DNA of 49,565 nt from Flavobacteriaceae bacterium (GCA_947451525.1 CANFZM010000020.1:1-49565); one strand, 5' to 3'. Positions 16,401-25,553 are shown, counted from the first letter of the stretch. Translations and numbers: made by a program. The notes: generated from the letters alone by a model not told the origin.

Positions 16401-17918
16401 ATGAACAAGAAAGTAATTTTAATGATTCTAGACGGATGGGGTAAATCGCCCGATCCAAAAGTATCTGCTATAGATAATGCCAATATTCCTTTTATAAATA
16501 GTTTATATACCAAATATCCTAGCGCCCAACTTAGAACCGACGGTTTAAATGTTGGTTTGCCAGAAGGACAAATGGGAAATTCGGAAGTGGGCCACATGAA
16601 CTTGGGTGCCGGACGAATTGTGTACCAAGATTTGGCTAAAATAAATTTGGCGGTTCAAAACAAAACCATGAACCAAGAAAAGCCTCTTTTGGATGCTTTT
16701 CAATATGCCAAAGACCACAATAAAAAAGTACATTTTTTGGGATTAGTTTCCAATGGTGGTGTGCACTCGCATACTTCCCATTTATACGGATTGTTGGATG
16801 CTGCCAAAGACTTTGGTTTGCAAAAAGTATTCGTACATGCCTTTACCGACGGTCGCGATGTAGACCCAAAATCGGCTGCTTTGGATATTGCCAATTTAGA
16901 AAATCACATGAAAGATTCTAATGCAAAAATTGCAACCATTATTGGTCGTTATTACGCTATGGATCGAGATAAACGTTGGGAAAGAGTAAAACTTGCTTAC
17001 GATTTATTGGTAGAAAATGAAGGAACTCCTTCTACCAATGCGGTAGAAAGCATCCTAAATAGTTATGCCGAAAATATAACCGATGAATTCTTGCAACCTA
17101 TTGTTATGGTGGATGCCAATGGCGTTCCATTAGCAAAAATAGAAGAAGACGATGTAGTTATTTTCTTCAATTTCCGAACCGATAGAGGTCGTGAGTTGAC
17201 CGAAGTGCTTTCGCAAAAAGATATGCACGAGTTCAACATGCACAAAATGAATTTGTATTATGTTACCATGACCAATTATGATGACACGTACCAAAACGTG
17301 CATGTAATTTACGATAAAGACAACCTTACCGAAACGCTAGGGGAAATTTTAGAAAAGGCTGGGAAAACTCAAATTCGTATTGCCGAAACCGAAAAATACC
17401 CACACGTAACGTTTTTCTTTTCTGGCGGAAGAGAGATTCCGTTTGTGGGAGAAACCCGAATTTTAAGAAATTCTCCAAAAGTTGCCACCTACGATTTACA
17501 ACCCGAAATGAGTGCTTTTGAATTGAAAGATGCTTTGGTTCCCGAACTTAAAAAAGGGGAAGTAGATTTTGTATGTCTTAATTTTGCCAATGGTGATATG
17601 GTTGGACATACTGGCGTAATGGCTGCTGCAATAAAAGCCTGCGAAGCGGTAGATGCTTGTGTAAAAGAAGTTATTGAGGCGGCTCTTGAAAACAATTACA
17701 CTACAATAATCATTGCCGACCATGGAAATTGTGAAACGATGATTAACCCAGATGGCTCACCAAATACGGCACATACTACCAACCCTGTGCCAATTATTTT
17801 GGTAGATAAAGAATTGAAAACCATTCATGATGGCGTTCTTGGTGATATTGCTCCTACTATTTTAGAATTAATGGGAGTTGCTAAACCAGAAGTAATGACA
17901 AGACATTCGTTGTTGTAG
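16401..17918 (+). CDS. gpmI: 2,3-bisphosphoglycerate-independent phosphoglycerate mutase
   Basis: Glycolytic and gluconeogenic enzyme interconverting 3- and 2-phosphoglycerate, Mn-dependent and alkaline-phosphatase-like. MILDGWG (residues 8-14) gives the first metal ligand Asp, MGNSEVGH (58-65) holds the phosphorylated Ser61, and IADHGNCETM (about 433-442) supplies late metal ligands. HTDGRDVDP-type substrate residues appear as FTDGRDVDP. Length (505 aa) is standard. A TATCTTTG box at 16377-16384 lies 16 nt before the ATG. Followed by palindromic repeat element A. Confidence 0.97.
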   Translation: MNKKVILMILDGWGKSPDPKVSAIDNANIPFINSLYTKYPSAQLRTDGLNVGLPEGQMGNSEVGHMNLGAGRIVYQDLAKINLAVQNKTMNQEKPLLDAFQYAKDHNKKVHFLGLVSNGGVHSHTSHLYGLLDAAKDFGLQKVFVHAFTDGRDVDPKSAALDIANLENHMKDSNAKIATIIGRYYAMDRDKRWERVKLAYDLLVENEGTPSTNAVESILNSYAENITDEFLQPIVMVDANGVPLAKIEEDDVVIFFNFRTDRGRELTEVLSQKDMHEFNMHKMNLYYVTMTNYDDTYQNVHVIYDKDNLTETLGEILEKAGKTQIRIAETEKYPHVTFFFSGGREIPFVGETRILRNSPKVATYDLQPEMSAFELKDALVPELKKGEVDFVCLNFANGDMVGHTGVMAAAIKACEAVDACVKEVIEAALENNYTTIIIADHGNCETMINPDGSPNTAHTTNPVPIILVDKELKTIHDGVLGDIAPTILELMGVAKPEVMTRHSLL

Positions 17919-17949
17919 ACTAGTGATTTCACAAAAGACAAAACCTATC

Positions 17950-18030
17950 TAGCCCCGATAGAAATGAAAATAAAATAGGTCCCGATTGTTTCGGGACCTA
18001 TTTTATTGTAATGGATAGCGGGAATTGCCT
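17950..18030 (+). repeat. Variable-core palindromic repeat, copy A
   Basis: Left end TAGCCCCGATAGAAATGAAA (17950-17969), right end AATGGATAGCGGGAATTGCC (18010-18029), and between them a perfect 15-bp hairpin (17971-17985 with 17991-18005) with T-rich 3' side. The same ends recur in copy B at 23642-23781 and partly in copy C near 43950-44050, with unrelated cores. It lies 31 nt after the gpmI stop and probably terminates it. Confidence 0.7.
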
Positions 18031-18072
18031 TTACTAAAATGCGCAAGCCATTCGCTTCTGATAAAAAAAATA

Positions 18073-18100
18073 CCTAACAGGTTAAAAAAAACCTGTTAGG
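18073..18100. repeat. CCTAACAGGTT hairpin repeat, copy 1
   Basis: 11-bp arms CCTAACAGGTT (18073-18083) and AACCTGTTAGG (18090-18100) around an A-rich 6-nt loop. Identical arms recur at 45958-45986 and 46035-46061. It lies just downstream of the minus-strand CoA-transferase stop, in a terminator position. Confidence 0.85.
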
Positions 18101-18135
18101 ATATATAAAAGATAGAAAACTATTCTATTTAAAAC

Positions 18136-19410
18136 CTACATTTTATTGAATAATTCGTAGTATTCTTTTTCGATGCTTTCTCGGTGGTTGGGATGGGAAA
18201 TTCGAACCAACTCGGTGGCACGTTGGCGTAAGGTTTTTCCGTATAAATCGGCAATTCCGTACTCTGTGATAACGTAATGAATATGGGCTCTAGTGGTAAC
18301 GACTCCGGCACCTTGTTTCAAGAAAGGAACGATACGACTGATGCCTTTTTTGGTAGTGGATGGCAATGCAATAATGGCTTTTCCGCCAGGACTTAAAGAC
18401 GCACCGCGAATAAAATCCATTTGACCACCAACGCCTGAATACATTTGTGGCCCGATAGAATCGGCACAAACTTGACCCGTAAGATCGACTTCTATAGCCG
18501 AATTTATAGCAACCATTTTCGGGTTTTTACGAATTCGAGCGGTGTCGTTTACCATAGATGATTCTTTCATTTCTATAAATGGATTGTCGCTAACAAAATC
18601 GTATAATCGTTTGGATCCCATTAAAAAAGTGGCTAAAACTCTCCCTCTTAAAGTGCCTTTATAATTGCAATTGATAACGTCTTTTTCGATTAAATCAATC
18701 ACACCATCGGAAAACATTTCGGTGTGCAAGCCTAAATCTTTGTGGTTGGTTAATTTACTTAAAGCAGCATTTGGAATAGATCCAATTCCCATTTGAAGGG
18801 TGCTTTTATCTTCAATTAAGGAAGCAATATAGGCTCCTATTTTTTCTTCTTCGGCCGTAAATGGTTCTGGTTCGTGGCCGTAAATTGGCATGTTAACATC
18901 TACCAAATAATCAATTTCATCTACGTGTAAAATTCCGTCGCCAAAGGTTCTTGGCATTTGTGGATTTACTTGTGCCACTACAATTTTAGCATTTTCTATA
19001 GCTGCAACGGTAGCTTCTACAGAAACTCCTAGAGAACAATATCCATGACGATCGGGTGGCGAAACATGAATGAAAGCCACATCAATTGGCAATACATTTT
19101 TACGAAACAAATGCGGTAATTCACTCAAGAAAACTGGAGTGTAAGAACCGTTTCCTGCTTTTAATGTATGACGCACATTGGCTCCTATGAAAAAGGAATT
19201 CACATGAAAACTTTCGACCAAAGCGGGATTGGCGTATCGTGCTTCTCCTTCAACATGGAGGTGGCAAATTTCCACATTACGCAATTCGGAGGCTCTTTCG
19301 GTTAATGCATTGGCTAATATAGTGGGTGCTGCTGCAGCAGCTTGAAGATAGACCCTATCTCCAGATTTTACAACTTTTACAGCATCTGCTGCGGTTACAT
19401 ATTTACTCAT
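18136..19410 (-). CDS. Acetyl-CoA hydrolase/transferase family protein (4-hydroxybutyrate CoA-transferase-like)
   Basis: A 424-aa family I CoA-transferase. Recognisable segments are QMGIGSIPNAAL (CoA loop), HTEMFSDGVIDL with the Glu that forms the glutamyl-CoA thioester, GVGGQMDFIRGASLSPGGK, and the C-terminal VTTRAHIHYVITEYGIADL block, which closely match 4-hydroxybutyrate/acetate CoA-transferases. The precise acyl partner is not evident. The frame extends upstream to 19464, but the TAACTTTG promoter box at 19428-19435 lies within that extension, so ATG 19410 (MSKYVTAADAVKV) is chosen. Transcribed alone, divergent from map. Confidence 0.92.
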   Translation of the reverse strand: MSKYVTAADAVKVVKSGDRVYLQAAAAAPTILANALTERASELRNVEICHLHVEGEARYANPALVESFHVNSFFIGANVRHTLKAGNGSYTPVFLSELPHLFRKNVLPIDVAFIHVSPPDRHGYCSLGVSVEATVAAIENAKIVVAQVNPQMPRTFGDGILHVDEIDYLVDVNMPIYGHEPEPFTAEEEKIGAYIASLIEDKSTLQMGIGSIPNAALSKLTNHKDLGLHTEMFSDGVIDLIEKDVINCNYKGTLRGRVLATFLMGSKRLYDFVSDNPFIEMKESSMVNDTARIRKNPKMVAINSAIEVDLTGQVCADSIGPQMYSGVGGQMDFIRGASLSPGGKAIIALPSTTKKGISRIVPFLKQGAGVVTTRAHIHYVITEYGIADLYGKTLRQRATELVRISHPNHRESIEKEYYELFNKM

Positions 19411-19427
19411 ACCTAATAAATTTTCTA

Positions 19428-19435
19428 CAAAGTTA
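19428..19435 (-). promoter_or_regulatory. -7 box for the CoA-transferase gene
   Basis: TAACTTTG on the minus strand, 17 nt before ATG 19410; it decides the start against the longer frame. Confidence 0.65.
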
Positions 19436-19585
19436 AAATTTAAAGCAACTATATAATATGACAAAACTCATACTTGGATAAAATTCCAAAATTTAAAACT
19501 CCAAATTCCAATAACACTGCTGGAATACAATTACTAGAGTTGTAAATTTTCTATAAAGTAAAGTCATATACTGAACACTTTTCAC

Positions 19586-19593
19586 TATTTTTG
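19586..19593 (+). promoter_or_regulatory. -7 box for map
   Basis: TATTTTTG, 18 nt before the map ATG at 19612. A TTG inside this box is in frame and could be mistaken for a start codon. Confidence 0.65.
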
Positions 19594-19611
19594 CACTCAC
19601 AAATTAAGATA

Positions 19612-20427
19612 ATGATTATTCCAAAAACAAGAGAAGAAATAGAATTAATGCGTGAAAGTGCACTAATTGTTTCTAAAACATTAGGAGAAATAGCAAAAGT
19701 TATTAAGCCTGGTGTGACTACTTTATATTTAGATAAATTAGCCGAAGAATGTATTAGAGATCACGGAGCAGTTCCTGGATTTTTAGGTCTTTATGGCTTT
19801 CCGAATACGTTATGTGTGAGTCCGAATACGCAGGTAGTTCATGGGATTCCGAATAGCAAACCGCTAGAAGAAGGCGATGTTATTTCGGTAGATTGTGGTG
19901 CTTTGAAAAACGGATTTTATGGCGACCATGCTTATAGTTTTGAAATTGGAGAAGTGGCCCCAGAGGTAAAAAAACTGCTTCAGGTTACTAAAGAAAGTCT
20001 TTATGTGGGTATACGAGAATTCCGAATTGGGAATCGCGTGGAAGATGTAGGAAGTGCCATTCAGAAATATTGTGAAAGTCATGGTTACGGAGTTGTTCGC
20101 GAACTTGTGGGCCACGGATTAGGAAAAAAAATGCACGAAGATCCCGAAATGCCAAATTATGGAAAACGTGGTCGTGGTAAAATGTTTATTGAAGGAATGG
20201 TGGTTGCAATTGAGCCGATGATTAACATGGGGACTAAGAATGTAAAACAACTAAAAGATGGTTGGACAATTCTTACTGCCGATGGTAAACCAAGTGCGCA
20301 TTTTGAGCACGACGTAGCCTTAATTGATGGTAAACCAGAAATTTTATCTACTTTTAAATATGTTTATGATGCTTTGGGCATTGTGAGTAATGAAGAAGAT
20401 GAGTTTAGAAGACAACCGTTGCGTTAG
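19612..20427 (+). CDS. map: Methionine aminopeptidase, type I
   Basis: Removes the initiator Met from nascent proteins. All metal ligands of the pita-bread fold are present: Asp94 (VDCGALKNGFYGD), Asp105, His168 (VGHGLGKKMHEDP), Glu201 (AIEPMIN) and Glu232 (FEHDVALI), plus the substrate His78 (VVHGIP). There is no zinc-finger N-terminal extension, as usual for bacterial type Ia enzymes. Here 272 aa with start MIIPKTREEIELM; a TTG upstream at 19591 falls in the promoter box. The GxxExxY repeat cassette begins at the base after its stop codon. Confidence 0.97.
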   Translation: MIIPKTREEIELMRESALIVSKTLGEIAKVIKPGVTTLYLDKLAEECIRDHGAVPGFLGLYGFPNTLCVSPNTQVVHGIPNSKPLEEGDVISVDCGALKNGFYGDHAYSFEIGEVAPEVKKLLQVTKESLYVGIREFRIGNRVEDVGSAIQKYCESHGYGVVRELVGHGLGKKMHEDPEMPNYGKRGRGKMFIEGMVVAIEPMINMGTKNVKQLKDGWTILTADGKPSAHFEHDVALIDGKPEILSTFKYVYDALGIVSNEEDEFRRQPLR

Positions 20428-21087
20428 ACACGAATTTCACTAATTAGTTTGCTGTATAAATTTCACAAATTTTAAAACTTCGTTTTTAGTTTAAAACAAT
20501 AAGAAAATTTAAAAGACACGAATTGCACAAATTTTCACTAATTATTTACGTGTTTATTACACTAATGAAAACTTCGTTTTATTTTTTGAATTGTTTTGCT
20601 TTTATAATTTCACTATCTTAATGAAAAATACTTTAAAATGGTGGATTTATATTTAAAAGAAGAAGTCTATAAAATAATTGGTTTATGCATGGAAGTTCAT
20701 AATATTCTTGGCAAAGGACATACTGAAATTGTCTATAAAGATGCATTAGAATATGAATTCAAAATAAACTCTATTCCGTTTGAAAGAGAAAAAGAATATA
20801 AAATACATTATAAAGACATCATACTACCAAGAAAATATAATGCCGATTTTGTAGTATTTGAAGAAATAATTTTTGAAGTTAAAGCAATATCACAATTAAC
20901 CATAAGCGACACTAAACAGACTTTAAATTATTTGGCCTCTTCTAAAAACAAATTAGGTTTATTAGTGAATTTTGGAGAAGATAGTGTGAAATACAAAAGA
21001 ATAATTTTGTAATTAAAAAAAACGAAGTTTTTAAATTTGTGCAAATAATGAAGAAATAAAATTTGTGCAAATTCGTGAAATTCGTGT
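20428..21087. mobile_element. Inverted-repeat-bounded cassette carrying a GxxExxY gene
   Basis: Outer arms ACACGAATTTCAC (20428-20440) and its exact complement (21075-21087) bound 660 bp. Inside them, a second inverted pair of 24 bp (20464-20487 with 21018-21041, core AAAACTTCG) matches at 23 of 24 positions. Degenerate CACGAATT/ACTAATT units fill the flanks, including 20514-20567, which resembles the solo repeat at 8060. The single gene inside encodes a GxxExxY protein. The element starts immediately after the map TAG and ends 12 nt before the next ATG. Mobility is inferred from the structure only; no transposase is present. Confidence 0.6.
20638..21012 (+). CDS. GxxExxY protein, PD-(D/E)XK nuclease-like
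   Basis: A 124-aa protein with the family motif GHTEIVY (G-x-x-E-x-x-Y, about residues 27-33) and a PD-(D/E)XK-like core: NADFVVFEEIIFEVKAI (about 63-79), where Asp, Glu and the EVK Lys would form the nuclease site. A typical C-terminal tail follows (QTLNYLASSKNKLGLLVNFG). The biological role of the family is not established. Members are widespread and patchy in Bacteroidota, often beside repeats. Here the gene is enclosed by inverted repeats, and it is AT-richer and Lys-richer than its neighbours. Confidence 0.88.
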   Translation: MVDLYLKEEVYKIIGLCMEVHNILGKGHTEIVYKDALEYEFKINSIPFEREKEYKIHYKDIILPRKYNADFVVFEEIIFEVKAISQLTISDTKQTLNYLASSKNKLGLLVNFGEDSVKYKRIIL

Positions 21088-21099
21088 AAAAAAAACATC

Positions 21100-21870
21100 A
21101 TGAAAAAAATATTCAAGTTTATTTTAAATACCATTCCGAGGCCGATACTAATTCGGTTGAGTATTGTGGTGCGACCAATATTAGCATTTTTATTAAAAGG
21201 AAGTCGTTTTACCGACCCAATTGACGGGAAAAGTTTTAGTATGTTTTTGCCTTATGGCTACGGAAACCAGCGCAACAACGTGCTTTCACCAAGTACACTT
21301 TCGTTAGAAAGACACCGTTTATTATGGTTGTATTTGCAAAATGAAACTGATTTTTTTACTTCAAAAGAAAAGAAAAAAGTATTGCATTTTGCTCCCGAAC
21401 AAGAATTTTACAAACGCTTTAAAAAGCAAACTAATATCGAATATACTACAACCGATTTGTTATCCCCTTTGGCAGATGTAAAAGCAGATATTTGTAATTT
21501 GCCTTTTGAAGACAATGCCTACGACATTATTTTTTGTAACCACGTTTTAGAACATATTCCAGACGACACCAAAGCAATGCAAGAATTGTATCGGGTATTG
21601 AAACCTGGTGGTATGGGAATATTTCAAATTCCGCAAGAGTTATCAAGAGCAACTACTTTTTCAGACGATTCTATAGTAGATCAAAAAGAACGTGCCAAAA
21701 TTTTTGGGCAATACGATCACGTTCGAGTTTATGGAAGTGACTATTTTGACAAACTAAGAAGTATCGGTTTCAAAGTTATTGAAGAAGATTATACAGCAAA
21801 ACTTTCTCCAGAATTGGTAGAAAAATATTGCTTGGCAAAAGGAGAAATAATTCCGGTTTGTTTTAAGTAA
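21100..21870 (+). CDS. Class I SAM-dependent methyltransferase
   Basis: A 256-aa methyltransferase with a basic, hydrophobic N-terminus (about 1-35) that may associate with membrane. The Rossmann core has VLHFAPEQEF (motif I, about 94-103), YTTTDLLSP, ADICNLPFEDNAYDIIFCNHVLEHI (split by motifs II and IV) and LKPGGMGIFQIP (motif V). The DxxxLPF and NHVLEHIPD pattern is Methyltransf_11-like; the substrate is unknown. It starts 12 nt after the repeat cassette, which may therefore separate it from its original promoter. Confidence 0.88.
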   Translation: MKKIFKFILNTIPRPILIRLSIVVRPILAFLLKGSRFTDPIDGKSFSMFLPYGYGNQRNNVLSPSTLSLERHRLLWLYLQNETDFFTSKEKKKVLHFAPEQEFYKRFKKQTNIEYTTTDLLSPLADVKADICNLPFEDNAYDIIFCNHVLEHIPDDTKAMQELYRVLKPGGMGIFQIPQELSRATTFSDDSIVDQKERAKIFGQYDHVRVYGSDYFDKLRSIGFKVIEEDYTAKLSPELVEKYCLAKGEIIPVCFK

Positions 21871-21931
21871 AATTTAAACCAAGCAATAATTGTAGATAAT
21901 AATATTTACTATCTTTACATTTGATAATAAA

Positions 21932-23188
21932 ATGTTTATGTTTAAAAAATATCTACTGCTTGCCGTTTTAGCTTTTACAGCAACTACTGCCTTCGCTCAA
22001 GAAAAAGTAGTTCAACCCCCGTATTTCATTAAAACCATTTCGTTTGTTCAAAATGGGCAAAATGCCGTGCCGTTATTTTTATTAGGAGACGCCTTCCAAT
22101 TACAATTTGACGACCTTCATGGATCGGAAGATAATTACTACTATAAAATCACCCATTGCGACTATGATTGGAAGCAATCCCAATTATCCGTTAACGAATA
22201 TTTAGGTGGTTTTGACGAGCAAAGAATTCAAGAATACACCAACTCGTTTAATGCACTTCAAATTTACTCCCATTACAAACTAACGTTCCCTAATAAATTA
22301 ACGCAGTTAAAAGTTAGTGGAAACTATATCATTAGCATCCTAAACGATAGTAAAGAAGTAGTTTTTTCTAGAAAATTCATTATTTACGAAGACTTAGTTT
22401 CAGTGCCTATGCAAGTCAAAAGAGCAAGAACCAATCCAGATTTACCGTTCAAACACAATTTAGATTTTGCCATACGGTCTGGCGCAATTACCTTCCAAAG
22501 TCCGTTAACCAACATCAAAGTCATGTTATTACAAAACGGAAGATTGGACAACGCTATTACCAACATCAAACCAATGTACACTATTGGGAACGATTTAATT
22601 TACAAATACGATTCCGAGACCCAATTTTGGGCAGGCAACGAGTACCTTTTCTTTGAAAATAAAAACATTCGACTCGCCACCAACAGCATTGCCCATGTAG
22701 ATTCCAATAGTGGCTTGTACAGTTGCTATCTCTACACCAATAACGCCCGAGCATCCCAACAATATACCTATTGGCCGGATATAAATGGCAATTTTTTAGT
22801 AAATAATTTAAATGCCGATAACAGCGAAATAGAAGCCGATTATGCTTGGATATACTTCACCCTTTCGGCACCTGCATTTTATCAAAATAAAAATATTTAT
22901 GTCACCGGAATGTTCAATAACTACGCCCTTACCGATGAAAATAAATTAGATTACAACGAAAAAAAGGGCATCTACGAAAAAGCAATGATGGTCAAACAAG
23001 GCTTTACCAATTATTGCTACACGGTTGCTGATAGTAAAGGAAAAATTGATAATGAAGATGCCATTGACGGTAATTTTTGGCAAACCGAAAACAACTACCA
23101 TGCAATTATTTACTACCGCGAAAACAACCAACGTTACGATAGAGTTATCGGAAAAGGAATTGCAACCTCAACAGACATTATCAATTAA
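21932..23188 (+). CDS. Type IX secretion system plug protein (DUF5103)
   Basis: A 418-aa exported protein whose sequence fits DUF5103, the family containing the Flavobacterium johnsoniae protein that plugs the periplasmic face of the SprA translocon. The signal peptide (MFKKYLLLAVLAFTATTAFAQ) is followed by a domain starting VVQPPYFIKTISF, with HCDYDWKQSQLSVNEYLGGFD (split motif, about 85-105) and a C-terminal E-set-like part (YVTGMFNNYALTDENK). Start is ATG 21932 or 21938. A TACATTTG box lies at 21916-21923. It implies an active T9SS, consistent with the T9SS-tailed protein at 25700. Confidence 0.87.
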   Translation: MFMFKKYLLLAVLAFTATTAFAQEKVVQPPYFIKTISFVQNGQNAVPLFLLGDAFQLQFDDLHGSEDNYYYKITHCDYDWKQSQLSVNEYLGGFDEQRIQEYTNSFNALQIYSHYKLTFPNKLTQLKVSGNYIISILNDSKEVVFSRKFIIYEDLVSVPMQVKRARTNPDLPFKHNLDFAIRSGAITFQSPLTNIKVMLLQNGRLDNAITNIKPMYTIGNDLIYKYDSETQFWAGNEYLFFENKNIRLATNSIAHVDSNSGLYSCYLYTNNARASQQYTYWPDINGNFLVNNLNADNSEIEADYAWIYFTLSAPAFYQNKNIYVTGMFNNYALTDENKLDYNEKKGIYEKAMMVKQGFTNYCYTVADSKGKIDNEDAIDGNFWQTENNYHAIIYYRENNQRYDRVIGKGIATSTDIIN

Positions 23189-23253
23189 TACTTTTTTAAC
23201 ACATAAAATAATTGACTATTCAATAATTTTGTAACTTTACAAAAAGTTAGTTT

Positions 23254-23640
23254 ATGGTTACCCAAATAACAAGAGGCATAAAAATATCTGTAAATACTAG
23301 TTTTGAAGGCACTTACTTCAAAAACTACAAGATACATTTTGCCTTTTCTTACGAAATAACTATCGAAAATTACAGCAAAGATTCCGTGCAATTAATTTCA
23401 CGTCATTGGGAAATTTTCGACTCCCTAAACGAAATAGAAATGGTCGATGGCGAAGGCGTGATTGGCAAAAAACCAGTTTTAAAACCTGGCGAAACCCACA
23501 CTTACAGTTCCGGCTGCCTGCTTTCTTCCCCCTACGGAGCCATGAAAGGGTTCTTCAACATGATCAATTTCACCACCACCAAAAATTTCCGAGTAATCGT
23601 TCCCGCCTTTCGCTTGAGCGCACCCTATGCTTTAAATTAG
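23254..23640 (+). CDS. apaG: ApaG domain protein (Co2+/Mg2+ efflux ApaG)
   Basis: A 128-aa immunoglobulin-like protein. Signature blocks include ISRHWEIFDS (about 47-56), VDGEGVIGKKPVLKPGE (about 63-79), YSSGCLLSSPYGAMKG and the C-terminal IPAF-like VPAFRLS. ApaG is linked genetically to cobalt/magnesium handling and is the fold of F-box-associated human relatives; its biochemical role is uncertain. A TAATTTTG box (23224-23231) lies 22 nt upstream. Repeat element B begins 1 nt after the stop. Confidence 0.95.
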   Translation: MVTQITRGIKISVNTSFEGTYFKNYKIHFAFSYEITIENYSKDSVQLISRHWEIFDSLNEIEMVDGEGVIGKKPVLKPGETHTYSSGCLLSSPYGAMKGFFNMINFTTTKNFRVIVPAFRLSAPYALN

Positions 23641-23641
23641 A

Positions 23642-23781
23642 AGCTACTCCAGCTATCCATTCCAAGTTTGCTAGTAAAAACCTTTTTTTCTAAGCCTAAA
23701 AACGAGCTCCTAGGGTCGCTGTTTTTAGTCAAGAAAAAATAGTTTTTCCCTTCACAAAGCTTTCCATTACTATCTGGGCTA
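23642..23781 (-). repeat. Variable-core palindromic repeat, copy B
   Basis: Read on the minus strand: TAGCCCAGATAGTAATGGAA (from 23781) to the other end GGAATGGATAGCTGGAGTAG (ending near 23642). These match copy A's ends at 18 of 21 and about 18 of 23 positions. The core differs completely and includes a partly bulged hairpin based on CTAAAAAC (23695) with GTTTTTAG (23728). It fills most of the 282-nt gap between apaG and pruA. Confidence 0.65.
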
Positions 23782-23854
23782 AGCCTATCCCAAACAAAAG
23801 GGCCAACTCCAAAGTTTAATACTATTTGTTATCAAAAATTCAAAAAAACCTTTG

Positions 23855-23862
23855 TACTTTTG
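23855..23862 (+). promoter_or_regulatory. -7 box for pruA
   Basis: TACTTTTG, matching TAnnTTTG, 60 nt upstream of the pruA ATG, leaving an about 55-nt leader. Confidence 0.55.
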
Positions 23863-23922
23863 TTACATATTGAATACTTTAAAAATACAATCTAAAAGTC
23901 TAACATACTAACAATCTATACT

Positions 23923-25551
23923 ATGTCCAAAGGATTCTATCACGTACCCAAAGCGGTCAACGAACCCGTAAAATCTTACGCACCAAATTCGCCAGAAAAA
24001 GCAGCAGTTTTAGCCGCTTACAAAAAAATGTGGAACGAAACTATCGATGTGCCAATGTACATTGGCTCGGAACAAGTTCGTACAGGAAATACCCAAACCA
24101 TGTCGGCACCACACGACCACCAGCACATCGTTGGGACTTATCATGTAGCCGAAAAAAAACATATAGAAAGCGCTATTGCAGCAGCATTGGAAGCAAGAAA
24201 AACTTGGTCCCAAATGCCTTGGGAACATCGCGCAGCAATCTTCTTAAAAGCAGCCGAACTAATTGCAGGACCTTACAGAGCCCGCATTAATGCTGCAACT
24301 ATGATTGCGCAATCGAAAACTATTTTTCAAGCCGAAATAGATGCTTCTTGCGAGTTAATTGACTTCCTTCGTTACAACGTGGAATTCATGACGCAAATTT
24401 ATAACGACCAACCAAAATCCATTTCGGATGTTTGGAACAAAGTAGAATACCGCCCTTTAGAAGGATTTATTTACGCAATTACACCATTTAACTTTACTGC
24501 AATTGCTGCTAATTTACCGGCAAGTGCTGCCTTAATGGGAAATACTGTAGTTTGGAAACCAAGCGATAGCCAAGTTTTCTCCGCTAAAATAATTATCGAT
24601 ATTTTCAAAGAAGCCGGAGTTCCAGATGGCGTTATCAACGTAGTTTTTGGAGACCCAGTTATGATTACCGATACGGTTTTGGCAAGTCCAGATTTTGCTG
24701 GAGTGCATTATACCGGTTCCACATTTGTATTCAAAGAAATTTGGAAAAAAATTGGAAACAACATCCACACTTATAAAACCTATCCAAAAATTGTTGGAGA
24801 AACCGGAGGAAAAGATTTTATCATAGCCCACCCATCTGCCAATGTAAAACAAGTCGTTACCGGAATTACCCGTGGAGCATTTGAATTTCAAGGACAAAAA
24901 TGTTCCGCAGCATCAAGAGCTTATATCCCGCAAAGTTTATGGTCGGCTGTAAAAGAACAATTAATTACCGATGTGAATTCTATGAAAATGGGTTCGCCAG
25001 AAGATTTTGGCAATTTTATCACAGCCGTTATTCACGAAGGTTCTTTTAATAAATTGGCAGGTTTTATTGACCAAGCTAAAAAAGATTCCGATGCCGAAAT
25101 TATTCTAGGCGGAAATTACGACAAATCGAAAGGATATTTCATTGAACCTACCGTTATCGTTACTACCAATCCTAAATATGCTACTATGGAAACCGAACTT
25201 TTCGGTCCTGTAATGACTATTTATGTTTATGAAGATGCTAAATGGCACGAGACTCTAAAATTGGTAGACGAAACTTCAGAATATGCTTTAACTGGAGCAG
25301 TTTTCAGTCAAGATAGATATGCTATTGTAGAAGCTGCGAATGCGTTACAAAATGCTGCTGGTAATTTCTATATTAATGATAAACCAACAGGAGCCGTAGT
25401 AGGAATGCAACCATTTGGTGGCGCAAGAGCTTCAGGAACCAATGATAAAGCGGGTTCTATGCAAAACTTATTGCGTTGGGTTTCTCCAAGAACTATCAAA
25501 GAAACAATGATTACTCCAGAGGATTATAGATACCCATTTTTGGGAGAATAA
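23923..25551 (+). CDS. pruA: L-glutamate gamma-semialdehyde (delta-1-pyrroline-5-carboxylate) dehydrogenase
   Basis: Oxidises glutamate semialdehyde to glutamate in proline degradation, using NAD. ALDH signatures: ITPFNFTAIAANLPA (about 186-200), the GSTFVF NAD loop, general base Glu293 (VGETGGKDF) and nucleophile Cys327 (FQGQKCSAASR). Its 542 aa are typical of the stand-alone, eukaryote-like P5C dehydrogenases of Bacteroidota; there is no proline dehydrogenase next door. A heptad tandem repeat and then a terminator hairpin follow the stop. Confidence 0.96.
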   Translation: MSKGFYHVPKAVNEPVKSYAPNSPEKAAVLAAYKKMWNETIDVPMYIGSEQVRTGNTQTMSAPHDHQHIVGTYHVAEKKHIESAIAAALEARKTWSQMPWEHRAAIFLKAAELIAGPYRARINAATMIAQSKTIFQAEIDASCELIDFLRYNVEFMTQIYNDQPKSISDVWNKVEYRPLEGFIYAITPFNFTAIAANLPASAALMGNTVVWKPSDSQVFSAKIIIDIFKEAGVPDGVINVVFGDPVMITDTVLASPDFAGVHYTGSTFVFKEIWKKIGNNIHTYKTYPKIVGETGGKDFIIAHPSANVKQVVTGITRGAFEFQGQKCSAASRAYIPQSLWSAVKEQLITDVNSMKMGSPEDFGNFITAVIHEGSFNKLAGFIDQAKKDSDAEIILGGNYDKSKGYFIEPTVIVTTNPKYATMETELFGPVMTIYVYEDAKWHETLKLVDETSEYALTGAVFSQDRYAIVEAANALQNAAGNFYINDKPTGAVVGMQPFGGARASGTNDKAGSMQNLLRWVSPRTIKETMITPEDYRYPFLGE

Positions 25552-25553
25552 TT

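Noticed and set aside
18210..18230. GGTGGCACG sequence resembling a -24 element
   Set aside because: Inside the CoA-transferase gene and without a -12 GC at the right spacing.
20428..21090. Possible CRISPR array because of recurrent CACGAATT units
   Set aside because: Units are degenerate, irregularly spaced and inverted around a gene; no regular repeat-spacer pattern and no cas genes in the window.
24532..24897. Antisense frame of 121 codons within pruA
   Set aside because: Lies over the catalytic region of pruA, with no promoter or homology; shadow frame.
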